Positions 38,301-51,200 of a stretch of 64,000 nt of DNA are shown here, one piece after another. The DNA lies in the NCBI GenBank assembly GCA_034008185.1, contig CM067082.1, forward strand, positions 98,203,311-98,267,310, written 5' to 3'. The stretch is from Gorsachius magnificus. Its lineage: Eukaryota; Chordata; Aves; Pelecaniformes; Ardeidae. The translations under genes and the position numbers were made by a program. The notes under the pieces were generated by a model, which was not told where the DNA came from, made no database searches, and saw only the letters and a list, made by a program, of their open reading frames with translations. How positions within the stretch are numbered: position 1 is the first letter of the stretch; every line of letters starts with the position of its first letter.

Positions 38301-41300
38301 TCTGTTTTGACTGTTAAAAGAAAATTGTCATAATGCCTGCCTTCCATTGTAACTAGGGTGAGCAACAGAAATCTGAGCCAAATAGTTCTTTAGTTTAAAT
38401 CATTGACAAAACTCCCACATATCCACTGGGAGTGTGATTAAATTCACAATAATTCTACAGTGGCTTCCATTTCTGTATCTTTGAGTTCCTGGGAAGCTGA
38501 TGGGAATTAAAAGCTTGAGGGTTTTTAGTGGGCTACTTCCATTAAAAAAGAAACCATTTCATTTCCTCCCAGAGCTCATATTCATTTGTTGGTTGAGTAC
38601 AATATATTCTGTATCTGCCATGGTTTTTGGCAGGAATTAAATGTGGGAAGAAGCATCCCTCTTAGGATTCATTTTCTTGCTTTCTTTTCTTGTGCCTACC
38701 CACATAGACTGGGTTTCTTATTGTTTCAAATATAACTTGCAATACCAAAATTATCAGTAGCCTAAATTATGGTTAAGATACATATTTCCTCAACAAGCCA
38801 GGAAATGTCTTAAGAGCAGATTGCATGCCAGTGAACAACCATTGCAGCTCCACTTTTCCAACTCAGATACTCATATTTTAGTCACTACAACCTAAAATAC
38901 TGTTCTAGCTCTCTGAGTCCATCAGCTGTCCCAGACTTCATGCCAGAATCCAGTTTATTAGCTCTCCTTAAGGAGAAGTCTCCTCTGCCTGTATAAATGG
39001 AAAATATAACCTTTTCCTCAGTTCAGGGACACATCATCAGGAAGAGTTAGGAAGCTAGGGCTTTTTGTATGCATATCTAAGAGAGAAATCTAAAACATTT
39101 GACAGTGCCATTGCAAATACTCTTGAAGTTCAAGCCAAGATTAAGACACTTCTGCTTGCAAGTGCAAAAATCTCTCAAATTCAAAGTCTCCTTAGTGGCT
39201 TGGTAAACCATGTCCAAAAGAAAACAGATTTTGTTTCTTTTTAGTTTTCTCTTTAATCTTACATAGCCGTCTAATCACAAGAGATTCCTTTGTACACATC
39301 AATAATCTGCATGTCCATGAGTTGCACACATGTAGCAAAAACTGTCACTCTGCTCTTATTCCCAGTCCCCCAAAGTAGCACTCTGGTGGGTATCTGTCAT
39401 CACTTTTCCCTCTGAAGAAAAAGACAATTCCAGGATCACAGGTGATAATTAAGGTTACTTAAGGGCGACAAAATCCAGCACCTGCATCAGGGGTCTGGGC
39501 AGATGAATGATCAGAGGTAGTTCTGGTAAAGGTCAGATGCTGCTGCTGTTCACAAGGTTATCATTGCTGAGGAACAGGAGCGACCCTATAACCAAGGCTC
39601 TGCTGCACCACACCACAGACAGCTCTTTTAATTCACACCCATTTTTTAAGCTATTTAAAACTGGTGTGTCCAGCTGGAATAACATACTCCTTCCCACAGC
39701 CCTTCTCTTTGTATCAACCTCTGGCAGAAGAGCAAGGTCCAAAGCCAGAGACCATAACACCTGAATTCACCAAAGCTGGAGTTCATCTTTCCAAGCCACT
39801 CGCCAATACTTAAACTTTGATATTTTATCCTATGTGGTTAATATTAATATCATTAAGAAGGGAGATTTTCTTTTTCTAAATCTCCCGCTGGGCAGTGACA
39901 AATTTAGCACAGACCCTGTAGTTCACCTTGGGTCTTGGCTGTAATGAACAGACCTTTAGGAGGGAAGAAGGAAACAAGAACACCATTGTTTCATTTAAAT
40001 ATCTTCTTTTTCCATGCCATGAGGAATCTCAGGTTTTTTTCCACCATGACAATTTAATCCCCCCAGTAACCACCCCCTTTTACCAAAGGCTCAGGGGCTC
40101 TCTGAGCATGTCATCTGAACTCTGTTATGGACCCAATAATCTGGGCCCAATACTCTTGCCTGACAAGCAAGAAACCTTGCATTTCTTTTCTTCCCATGGT
40201 GCACTGGCTTTGGCTGAATGCTTGGGCAGTGCCATTTTCTTCCACTTATACAAACCCAAAATTTTTAGATATTCAAATACAATACCACTTTGACAGAATG
40301 TAGCAGCTGCTACCAGTTCTTTACATTCGTTTGCATTGGCATGTCCTTAAGTTTTAAATATACTTTGCTTATCCTTTTGCACTGCTCCTGAAGAGATATT
40401 CCCTTTATAGTTCTGTTTCTTACTTAATCTCCTGCATTGTATTAGTGATGCAGAAACTATATCTGTGGGTAAAATTCTATTCCTGACTTTTATAGTTTAT
40501 TTACTCTGCACAAAATCCTTGAACCATAGTGCTCATTTGCAAGAAGATCCTTGAGGGAACATCTTGCAAAGAAACAAACACGAACTCATATTGTTGTGCT
40601 AATTACTGAGTTTAACATGAGAACTGCAATGAGTGGAAAGCCACTGTGTGGGTGAGCCTTATTAAGATACAGCATTCCTGATTAATTGTTAAATTAATTG
40701 AATTCAGATGAAAGGATAGATCACTTTCTAGGGCAGAATGAAGAACTCATAGGAATAATTAGATAAAGTGGAAGGAAAATAACATATTAGTTTATTTAGA
40801 TTCTGCCCTTATAACTTTTGTTTGTGTGTCCTATTGGAAGGATATTCAAGCAAGCACTGAAGAAAATTTTACAGAATTCCAGTAATCAATTTCACACTTC
40901 CAGTGCTACTGTTAGAGTCACATTTCTCATATTAATACTATTATGCAAATCCAGTCAAAGAAGGAAAAGATACTATGTGCAAATCAACACCAACTTTGGA
41001 AACAGCATTTATCATGGACTACACATCAAAACTCAATTGTAAAAGTTTTTCCTCAACTAACTCTTAATCATGAACAAGGTCAGAAAGTGAGCTGATCAAA
41101 GACTGCACAAAATAAAAAAACTTTTTATTTTATAAATTACCCATGGTGGACTTGTTTCATAGCTTTATATAGCAATTCAGTCAATTACAGTTCAATAGGG
41201 TGTCTATCTCTTGTAACTGAAGATACAAATGAAAAAATAAACCAATCTAATTTCAGTTAGGAGAGCTCTGGAGTAAGTGCAATGGATGAATAAGCAACAT

Positions 41301-42081
41301 GATACCCTGCTAGCTTGGTTTGCTACAGCTTCACTGTTTTTTGCATTTATATCAACTGGATATAGTTACTTTCAGACATAAGATGTCATGTCTGCAGTCA
41401 TCTTTTCAACTGAAATTTAGATCTAGCCCTAGAGCTGAGTTTTAACACTACCATAATAGTGAGGTTTAGGCAGTAAAGACCATTTTTTTCCTACTTTAAA
41501 ATTCAAAGTGCTTCTTTCACTGTAATTTTGGTCAATTAAAAGAAAAACAAGGACTTGCATTAAACAGAATTTGGAAAGAGCATAAATGAGATGAACGACC
41601 TTTCACCAGAACAGACTTGATTAACTAGGTCAGCTTCTTCCATGAAACATAAAGATGTATTTTACCAACCAATTTCCATTATGGGTTTTGGCAGCCAAGG
41701 ACTAAAAGTTGGAAGAAGGAACAAATATTTAGTGGAAAACAATTTAAAACCTAACATAGTAACAGTCTCAAACAAGTTATCCAAACCAACATGTCTAAAA
41801 GAAGCCTTTTATTACAATGTATGTTACCAGTTAACCCTCAGAAGCAGCCTCAAGTTCCACAAGGCATCAGAAAGCCACGGACCAACACAGTTTCCTCTCC
41901 CTGTTTAAAGCCAGGCTGCATTAAGGAGGATGTGGATTCTATTCAGTTCCCTTATTGCTGCATTATTCATTATTCCATCTAACATAGACATTTGGAAATA
42001 AATTCTGTTTCACATCTTGCCAGCTATGATATAGCAAAGCAAGCTCTTTTTCCCAAAGATTTTAACTCCTTCATAAATAAA
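32331..42081. other. Unassigned AT-rich non-coding DNA
   Basis: Nearly 10 kb with no supported gene, RNA or repeat family. Small items are CAAA-type simple repeats at about 33133-33160 and 37736-37750, and a 13-bp direct repeat TATGCAAATTCCT at 36246-36258 and 36556-36568. Open frames such as 39928-40293 (121 codons) contain no recognisable domain and no supporting splice or start context. Confidence 0.55.
42077..42081. repeat. Target site duplication, left copy (ATAAA)
   Basis: Identical to 42656-42660 across the solo LTR. Confidence 0.9.
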
Positions 42082-42655
42082 TGTCATGGTTTAACCAGGC
42101 TGGCAACTAAGCACCACGCAGCCGCTCGCTCACTCCCCCCCCCCCCTCAGTGGGATGGGGGAGAGAATCGGGAAGGGGAAAAAGGTTAGAGCCGAGGGCT
42201 GAGATAGAGACAGTTTAATCAGAGAAAATAATAATAATAGTAATAATGAGAATGATAACAAAATATACAGAATATACAAAATGAATGATGCACAATGCAA
42301 TTGCTCACCACCCGCCGACCGATGCCCAGCCCGTCCCGAGCAGCGATCAGTACCCGAGCAGCGATCACTCCCCCCGCGACCGACCGATCCACTAACCCCC
42401 CCCCCGAGCATGACGTTATATGGTATGGAATAGCTCTTTGGACAGTTTGGGTCCTAGCTGTGCTGTACTCCCAGCTTGTTATGCACCTGGCCGAGCAGGA
42501 GAAGCTCAAAAAGTCCTTGAGCAGTCTGAGCACTGCTTGGCAACAACTAAAAACATCAGTGTGTTATCAACATTCTTCTAGTACTAAATCCAAAGCACAG
42601 CACTATGTTAGCTTCTGTGAAGAAAATTAACTCTATCCCAGCTGAAACCAGGACA
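42082..42655 (-). mobile_element. Avian ERVL-like solo LTR (copy 2) with perfect 5-bp target duplication
   Basis: A 574-bp LTR. On the minus strand it starts TGTCCTGGTTTCAGCTGGGA at 42655 and ends ACCATGACA at 42082. ATAAA flanks both sides (42077-42081 and 42656-42660), an exact 5-bp target duplication, as expected for ERVL-type integrase. It belongs to the same family as the LTR at 16886-17461, with the same termini, orientation and ATTAAA signal (42214-42219, minus). It differs in a CpG-rich GATCGCTGCTCGGG-type segment, an (AAT)n run and a C12 run (42135-42146). The TATA region is deleted and replaced by a G run on the minus strand. No internal retroviral genes remain. Confidence 0.92.
42335..42369. 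repeat. 18-bp tandem duplication inside LTR copy 2
   Basis: CCCGAGCAGCGATCA occurs twice, 18 bases apart (starts 42335 and 42353). It is GC- and CpG-rich and lies downstream of the promoter position, in R/U5. This motif is not seen in the sister LTR at 16886. Confidence 0.8.
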
Positions 42656-42660
42656 ATAAA
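42656..42660. repeat. Target site duplication, right copy (ATAAA)
   Basis: Identical to 42077-42081 across the solo LTR. Confidence 0.9.
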
Positions 42661-44702
42661 CAATATAGGCAACCTCTAGTTGTGTTTTCTTTTGCTCTTA
42701 AAATAATATTATGAATAGCTGTACAAGCAAGAAAAAAATGAACAAAGACATTTCTGCTCTGTCCAATTCATAGTCTAGGTCTCTCAACATTACACTACTT
42801 TTGCGGCTCACACAGAGTCCAGGAACCTCTTCCACTTCAAATTAAGATCTGTACTACAGTCCTAAGAGATGCATAAACTTTAGTGCTAGAACCTCTGTAC
42901 TGCTGTGAAGTTTTCTTCCAAAACAAACAGAAAAGCCAACAGTCTAGCAAATGAAATTTCCATTTTTGCCAAAGGGAGTATCCAAAAATGCTGTATGATC
43001 TGTCCGCCCTAGTGAGAATGAAATCCCACACTAGTTTGTTTCACTGAAACCACTATCAGCTACTTAGTTCATGTTCTTAGCACTTCTATATTGAAAATCT
43101 GGGGATAGCACTGGCTACAGCTACATCACCACAAGGAGAATCAATTAGTTACACAAACATCACAAGAAACAGCCTGCTTTGCAACTCCAAGGCTCCAAAT
43201 GACTGCAAAAGCTAAATTCACATTATCAGCTCTTTGGCAGAAAAGCTGAACACCTCTGACTGGTTGCCAAATTGATCATCAAGCCTTAGAAATAGGTGAA
43301 CTTCAGTGGTGCCATAAATCAGCTCTTTAGAGATGCTGTGCTCTATGGAAACAACTGCAGTAATCATATAAATATATTTTAGAATTACTGTTACCGGAAA
43401 GTTGTAACAATACTGTCAAAAATGTATGTGATCTGTTAACACATTTAACTGAATCAAAAGCCAATTGAAAGAACATATTTTGCAACAGATAATTGCTAGT
43501 CTGAACCTACAGAAACAACCACAGTGGGAGAATACGGAGCCCAAACAAGTCTCTCTCCTTCTCTCAGTTCAACTCAGATTCAGTTGCATGTGCCACCATG
43601 TGTTGCATTAGTTCCATGTAGCAATTTTTCACAGATCCCTGTATAAAATCCTTAATGGCTAACCTCAAATGAATAAATGGAGGTTTTGGTGTATAAAATA
43701 TTATTTTCATTTAATAGCATTAGTTTTCATATACAGTTATAAACTTAATTATTGAGAGTGACTGTGAATTTCAGATAGATAAACGTGACCTATGTTGCAG
43801 GGAAACATTTTATATTTAGGCTACAGAATTATGTCCCTCTAGTTGAAGTCTGAGTACTTTCACATACTCATTTACCAATGCAAGGAAACTGATTCTTTAA
43901 TTTGATTGTTAGGACAGTCATAACAGTATTGTCTACGTGACAGTAAAGCAAAGATGTGGCTATGGAATGGTAACTGGTAAAGGAATGTGCTAGGTCTCCT
44001 GAACTGCATCTTTGCATTTGGCCTGAATATATCACACAAGACTATGCAACACCTCCAAATTTTCAAGGTAACTGTACAAAATGGGCCAGAAGCAAACAGC
44101 AAGTAAATCAAACTTCTCATTTACCATTTTAAATCAAAATTTCACTTTATATGGCAAATTTCTAAACCACAAACTACTGTTAAAAATCTCACCCGCCTTA
44201 GAAGATTTTGCAGCAATTTACTAACAAATGAAATAGACAACAAAAACGATCAAACAACCATAAAAAAGGCAGCCTAAGTAAGGGTTATATTTGGTTGCCA
44301 ACTCTTTTGCAGTGATAGAGTCATCCCTGGGACTTGTGGCCCTGCAACCACAATGTGTAACACACACACACACACAGAAAAAAACCCACAAATCCTACAT
44401 GTAGTTTGCAATTAGGAAGAGGGGCTATCATTTCCCACTACCTCCAAGAAGGTTCAAGTCTATTGTACATGGGAATCTTTAATTTAAATAACAGTCAAGA
44501 AGTAAATCACAAACTAAATTCAACTTTTTGAAGTTCCTGCTAGTTTTGATAAAATATTTGTGTGTTCCTGTATTGCTTACAATAGGCCACCTACCTGCTT
44601 CTCTTGGGACCTGAACATGCAGCACATACAATATTTTTCCATCACAGTTTCCTATTAAGAAAATATATTTATTTATATACACTTATGCCATATTCAGAAG
44701 AT
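42661..44702. other. Unassigned AT-rich non-coding DNA
   Basis: No gene or family recognised. A CA microsatellite lies at about 44360-44377. Confidence 0.5.
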
Positions 44703-44856
44703 AGAGGAGGAATCTGAGAAAAGAAGAGAGAGAAGAGAAGAGGAGAAAAGGGAGAGGAGAGGAGAGGAGAGGAGAGGAGAGGAGAGGAGAGGAGAGGAGA
44801 GGAGAGGAGAGGAGAGGAGAGGAGAGGAGAGGAGAGGAGAGGAGAGGAGAGGAGAG
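44703..44856. repeat. Purine tract with perfect (GGAGA)21 array
   Basis: An impure GA-rich lead (44703-44750) is followed by about 21 uninterrupted GGAGA units (44751-44856). It ends exactly where CR1 homology begins. One strand is all purine, so triplex (H-DNA) formation and length instability are expected. The Ser/Leu/Pro repeat frame on the minus strand is an artefact of it. Confidence 0.95.
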
Positions 44857-46165
44857 TTGGAATGGACCTATATCAATTATGTGGTCCAACTGCCTGACCA
44901 CTTCAGGGCCGACCAAATATTAAAGCAGGGTGTTAAGGGTGTTGTCCCAATGCCTCTAAAACACTGACAGGCTTGGGGCATTGACTGCCTCTCCAGGAAG
45001 TCTGTTCCAGGCTTTGAGCAGCCTCTCTCTCGCTAAAGAAATGTTTTCCTCCTCTCAAGTCCCAACCTCCCCTGATGCATGCACCTTTGTGCCATTCCCA
45101 CGTGCCCTGGCAGTGGGGACCAGGGAGAAGAGCTCAGCACCTCTCGCTCCACGTCCCCTCCTCAGGAAGCTGTAGGAAGCAGGGAGCTCGCCCCTCAGCC
45201 TCCTTCTCTCCAAACTAGAGAAAAACCCCATGTCCTCAGCCGCTCCTCAGAGGACGTGCCTTCCAGCCCCTTCCCCAGCTTCTCAGGATGCATTCACAGA
45301 CCTTAACATCCTTTTGAAGTGGTGGGGCCCAGAACTGCACACAATACTAAAGGTGAGGCCGCACCAATGCTGAATACAGTGGGATAAGCACCTCTTTTGA
45401 CCAGCTGGTTATGCCCTGTTTCATGCACCGCAGCATGCAGTTTGCCCTCTTGGCTGCCAGGGCACACTGCTGACTCTTGTTGAGCCTCCTGTTAACCAAT
45501 ACCCCCGGGCCCCTTTGGTGGGGCTGCTCTCCAGCCACTCCTCTCCCAAGTTAGACTCATGCCTGGCGTTACTTCATCCCAGCTGCAGAAACCAGCATTT
45601 GGGCTTGTTCCATTTCATGCCATTGATGATTGCCCAATGCTCCGATCTACCCAGATCCCCCTGGAAGGCCTCTTGTCCCTCTATAGAGGCAGAAGCACCT
45701 CCAGTTTCATATCATGAACAAACTTCCTAAGGGTGCATTCAACTTCTGCATCCAGATAATTGATAAGAGGATTGAACAGAACTGTCCCTAGAACTGAGCC
45801 CTGAGGAACACCACTGCTGTCCAGTCACCAGCCAGATGTCACTGCAACCCTTTGAGCCTTGCCATTCAGCCAGTTCTTCACCCAGCACACCATCCACCTG
45901 CTCATCTCACAGCTGGACAACTTGTCCAGAAGGATGCTGCGAGGGACAGTACCAAAAGCCAGCTAAAACCCAGAAAAACTGTATCCACCACCCACTAGGT
46001 GCGTGACCTTATCATAGAAGGATATAAAATTAGTTAGACAGAGCTTTTCCTTTGTGAACCTGTGTTGACTGTGTCTTATAATTGTCTTGTTCTTTAAGTC
46101 TTTCAATAACACCCAGTATGATCTTCTCCATAAATTTTCCAGGTACTAAATCAGTTTTACACATA
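44857..46165 (-). mobile_element. CR1 LINE fragment of a different subfamily
   Basis: A minus-strand CR1 ending at 44857 without the usual ATTCTATG octamers; GTTGGAATGGACC-type sequence abuts the GGAGA array directly. ORF2 remnants are visible on the minus strand at 45538-45347: GVLVNRRLNKSQQCALAAKR and LIPLYSALVRPHL. The plus strand keeps the antisense of the post-FADD region (near 45720-45830, GAGCCCTGAGGAACACCACT). The 5' edge near 46165 lies in the reverse transcriptase. Many frame breaks are present. Wording differs from the copies at 30481 and 60290, so another subfamily is likely. Confidence 0.85.
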
Positions 46166-49059
46166 GAGTTGCATACCATTTTTACATCTCCCACAGTTAT
46201 AATGTTATGAGCTGTTATAATGAATTAGGTGAGGTCTAATGATTCAACCAGATGCCACAGATCACTGCACTGTAATTCAGGGTGTTGTGTTCAGTGGATT
46301 GTTTACCATCATTTGAAATGATTGACCTGAAACCAAAAGCCTCTGCAGATAAACATTAAGTCCTAATATTTCAGAAAAGCATATATTGGTGAAATCATAG
46401 TTACATAAAGGAAGCCTTTTTGCATAACTAAGAAATAGTACTTTTTTTAAGTAATTAATTTTGGATTACATGAGCAATTGCAGACTGTGTTTTCAGTTAA
46501 TGTCCATTTATTTGATTAATTGAAATAAACAGAGATATACCTCTAAAACTAGAAAGGAGAATTTTTTCACCAGCGCAGGGAAAGCAATCACTTTATACAC
46601 CAAACCTTTAAACTCGATACTCCAGTTGTTGTACTAAACCATAAATCCTGTTAAGGCAGTAAAATTAGGCATTCGTGGGACAAACAGCATCTCCTCTTGT
46701 TGTCACAGACATTCTGCAATTGTTGCAGGAGCATCACTGGCTTTTACGGAGCGGCATTTCTGATTATTCTGTATGATTCCATATGAGAGTGAAATCTGTT
46801 GTATCTGATTAATCTAAAGTTTTGGATGCTATTGGTGAATATTTCTTCATTTTTATAAGTCATAGCATGATTGTTTTCCAGTAAGTGCATCTCTCTGAAC
46901 TCAGAATTTTGTATTTGGCAACCACCCCATTCCATAACTGCAGTATAAAGTCCGACAAAGAAATAGGTCAATGCAACTCTAAGATGAAAAAATTTAAGGA
47001 AAAAGTTAGTAGAGATACACCTGAGATATATGTAAAAGTGAAAAAAGAGGACTTTCTTCCTTAAGAAATTAGGAATTACAGATTTTGATTTTCAATATAA
47101 TTGTCAGGGATGTTGCTCCTAATAGACTAAGTTGCAAATTCCCAAGTATTCTGTAACTGATGCTAGAAAGTTACTGTTTTTCTCTTCCCTTAATGACCTC
47201 CAAAAGCTAGTTTAAACTACATAACTATAGCTAAACCTAAATAAAACAGGGAAAATAATGAGAAATACATAAACACAATTCTCAACCACAGGCAACACTA
47301 ACACTTACTACTATAATATTGATTTGTATTGTCTTCTGCTGTACCACAGACAATAAGAATTTCCCCTTAGTGTGCAAAAGCTATGGTCAGCAGGCTAAAA
47401 ATATATCTCATTTTTGTGGATCATCCATTTCAAAAGAAACCAAGAGAATTACACCAATCAGGATAAATACAGGTACGGGTGCTACTATAAAGGAAGCAAT
47501 ATGTATTGTCATACAGGACCACAGCAAACTGCATATATTAATGAATTTTCTGATATTGAAGATATACTTTCATATGTTCTTGCTTTAGATTTCCAAAGTC
47601 ATCAATTCCATCTGAACTGCAGAAAGCAAGATACTCTGGAAATTTCATGGAAAAGCTTTTGGCTTTGATCTGTGCTGTGCAATAGAATCAACAGTCTCAG
47701 AGAAGCAGTCTTCCTTTTCAGAATTTCCAATCTGGCACCAGAAAAACTTCCAGAAAATTGCCCAAGTACAAATAATTAGTAACCCAAACTTCTCTCTCAA
47801 GAAACATTCAGTATACAACCTTTGAAACTGAATGTTAAAAATTATAGCATGATAATTTTCACAACTACTAGCAAGAAAAGAACTGGTCAGAGACAGGACC
47901 TTCTGTTCCCTGCAACCTACAGAACAGAAAAAAGTACACACTAGCTCATGTCAATAGAAAGTGGTGGTAGATTGACATCCTGTCTCTGAGAGTGGCCTGT
48001 AGTAGGAGCTTGGAGAAACAATACAAGAGCTGGGCGGATATAGAGTTTTTCTCTTCTGATACACTCTTCTACCAAACCACAGCTCAGGGAGCTTCAAAAA
48101 CAGATATTGGGGTAAGAGTCACCTTATTAATTTCAGGCACATACATAGGCTTACTTTCTAGTCAGTGGACAGAAATAAATCACTGAGGCCACAGTTCACT
48201 TGTTTCCTATGTCTATCTTTGACTTAAAAGTGCCTATTTCACCACCTTCAGGAAGGCTTGAGGCTGATCAAAATAGTGTCAATATTGATCTCTACATTAT
48301 AGGAGTCTTAATTTAGCCAAAGGAAGCCAACCTTTTACATAAAAAAGAAAAGATGAATTTTTCATCTTTACATTTGTTTAATAAGTTTTCAAATGTAGTT
48401 TAAATACCTGCTGTAGGCAAAATTGCTATACCTTTGCTTTTTAAGTTCAATATCTGGATAATTAATTTGATACCCCTCAGTTTTGTGCTGTGAGATGCAG
48501 TCATTCCTTGTTGATCTTCTCCACACTATTCTTTATTTTACAGAGTTCAATCTCCCTCCCATTGTTTCATATCTAGGTGAAAGAATCCTAGGGCTCTGCA
48601 ATGCTTTTTCCAAAGTGGTCTAAAATACCCAGATCTAAAGCATTAAAAACATAGGTACATTATATCAAATTTTTTGAGTGGCATAATGTTTTCTGGCTTG
48701 TTTACTATTAAATAATATGAAATCACTTCTTTGACGTCCACTGAACTCTTATATCTGTAGTATTACAGAACAATTTTATTATGTGAAACATACAGTTTTC
48801 ATACTGATATTCAGAATAGGAAGCTTTCAAACCATGGGGTATTACCGGTGAACATCAGATATTCCAGATATTGTTATTTATATATCTAGCTATATAACTC
48901 ATTATATACCAATTAGCATTTTTAATTCTCTCCCAGTCAACCCTTCCCACAATCTGTTCTGAAGTCGGCATGATCTTCAGACTTGAAGTTGACTTTGCAC
49001 TGTGTTTTTAAACCTTTAGTGGTTGATTAGTTTTGATAGCATGCAAAATAAACTCCATA
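46166..49059. other. Unassigned AT-rich non-coding DNA
   Basis: Nothing supported. Frames at 47319-47588, 47414-47668 and 47645-47941 overlap or adjoin each other and lack domains. Confidence 0.5.
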
Positions 49060-49130
49060 ATCATAGAATCATAGAATCATTTAGGTTGGAAATACCTTTA
49101 AGATCATCCAGTCCAACCGTTAACCTAATA
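49060..49130 (-). mobile_element. CR1 3'-end fragment
   Basis: Reverse CR1 tail with two ATCATAGA units, then TTTAGGTTGGAAATACC, AGATCATCCAGTCCAACC and GTTAACCTAA. The last part matches the 3' UTR wording of the copy ending at 32330, so it is probably the same subfamily, truncated to about 70 bp. Confidence 0.85.
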
Positions 49131-51114
49131 ATCATCATTATTATCTTGTATACTCATTTGGGCTCTCTCGTAGAGCAGAGAGAAACTGTTAGAACATTCC
49201 TTCTTGTCTGTACTTTCCTAGTAAGTGAATGATAATGGCTCTATTTTTCATGTTTTTTTCTGTCATTAATATTATTTTAAAGTCAATAATGAAAGAACAA
49301 ATAGCATTTAAGAGTAAATGGCAGGAAAATGGGGAAAATTATGGAAAGTTTCTAAGCTAAGGCACTACATTGTATATGTAAAACAAACAAAAGGGATATT
49401 AGTCAACATCATTCCCTACAAAGAGTTGCATGCATGCTTATGGTGATTTTTATGGTGAACAGCTTGAATAAAACACTCATCTTGTCTAGTGGAATTCTAT
49501 TACATATCGAGACAGTTTCACTTTGCCTGACTTTTTCTAGTGAATTAGCAGCTCAGAAGCGAGGAATTGAATTAGCTGAGCCATATTTAGTCTCCTGCTG
49601 CCTTCTTCCTCAAACCTACCTTTTGTCTCTTTCTCCTTGACGTCCATCTTGTAACAGTTTATTTTGTTATTTTGATTTTCCCCTTCATATGCTTTTTTTT
49701 TTAACATAAGGCTTTTCCTGATATATACATAATTTACTGACACATTTCTCCTGATTTTTTCCTGCCACAATCAATCACTGTCATCCTTTGAAATTCGGTT
49801 TTCTTTCGTGTGTGGCTTAAGACTCTTGTGCTTAAAACTCCCACCTAAATGAAGCATATACCCTCTCTATGGTTGTGATTTTTATTAAGATGTGTGGACA
49901 TCATCTATGCACCTATTCTTTTTTACCCTTTCCCTACTCAATCGTTTTGAAGTTTTTTTGTTGTTGCAATTCTGTCCTAGATCTTTGCATCTATAAGCAG
50001 AATAATTTCAAAAGAATTACATCAGCTATTCAGTACCTATGGAGGTGCCATTGCAATAATAAAAAGATTTCCCAGATACTCTCAGAGAAAGATAAAACAC
50101 ATTCTAGGCCACAGAAATTAATTAGGGTCAGAAAAAAAAAATGTTGGGAAGATTGAGCTGAGGCAGTTCAGACGAGCTTTAAAGTGACAAGTTTCCATAA
50201 TTTAAAGTAATCTTAGAACAAGACTACTGCCTTTTATTATGGAATGTATCTTAGATCTGTTTACTAAGTAAAAAAAAAAATCTTCTGTTATGTTTGCAGT
50301 CAAGCCCATTTGTAAACAAGTTCCAACATCAAACACAAGATGAGTTCAGGATATTTCCTAAACATTGCACAATATGACTAAGTGTATGACTAATCCGTTA
50401 AGGTTACACCCATCATATATTAAAAATATATTATATAAAAAGTAACAAATCAGTTGTCCAGTTAGGAGTAATAACACCTTGGTGCCAATCTAAAGGAAAT
50501 TTTCTTACAGAGATTAAAGTTTACAAGTTCAGCTATAGGCAAAGCTTCACCATGTGAGGTCTAGACAAAACCTAGAACTGTTCTTTATTGTTTTCAGAAT
50601 ATCCATTGAAGCTATCGTTCACATTTGAGTCAGCGGCAGCTACCCATCTGAGAGTAGGGAGGTGTTCGGACAATTTCACAACCCAGTGGGTGTGCTTCTT
50701 TTTTTAATCCCTAAATCAAGCAGAAACAGAAAAAGCTAAAAATCTCCTTATGTACGTTGCCCCTTTATAGTCAACACTTCTTCCTACTCAGCATATCTCC
50801 CTATCTTGATGTGGCTATCAAGACTACTATCATTGAGCATGATCACAAGATACCACTGAATATTGTATTGTTATCTGGGTATTTTCTTATCTCCTAAAAT
50901 ACATGACGACCAAAGATCTATACCCTGTTACTGAAGGAAAGCACATCATTCAAAGGTATTTGATTTCTTGCCTCTAGGGCCCCTCTTAGGAAATGGAGAA
51001 TCTCATTATTCTGTTTTCAGACTATAATTATCAATGCTCAGTTTGTAACCATTTTTCCTCATGACAACTCTCTTGCTTGAATTAATTTTTTCCCTTCCTG
51101 TTGCTTACTTCCCA
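49131..51114. other. Unassigned AT-rich non-coding DNA
   Basis: No gene or repeat family recognised; an A10 run is near 50271 and a T-rich run near 49691. Confidence 0.5.
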
Positions 51115-51200
51115 GATATATTTATACAGAACAATCACATCCTTTCTCTATACACTTGCCAGACTAAACAACCCAAGTTCCTTTAGTTTCCTGTCTCTTC
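51115..51200 (-). mobile_element. Probable ancient CR1/L3-like fragment
   Basis: ATCACATCCTTTCTCTATAC and AGACTAAACAACCCAAGTTC align by eye with the antisense of the CR1 '[18 protein letters not shown]' coding block, which is well preserved at 60600-60670. It is strongly diverged; flanking homology may extend to about 51060-51320. Confidence 0.5.

Noticed and set aside
39928..40293. 121-codon plus-strand frame, considered as an exon
   Set aside because: No domain, no convincing start context or splice sites and composition like the surroundings; an ORF of this length is expected by chance in 64 kb.
42130..42630. Frames on both strands over the LTR at 42082-42655, including a Tyr-rich one
   Set aside because: They translate LTR sequence, the C12 run and an (AAT)n repeat.
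44683..44916. Minus-strand frame with a long Ser-Pro-Leu-Leu-Ser repeat that looks like a repetitive protein
   Set aside because: It is simply the translation of the (GGAGA)n array; no start context or conserved flanks.
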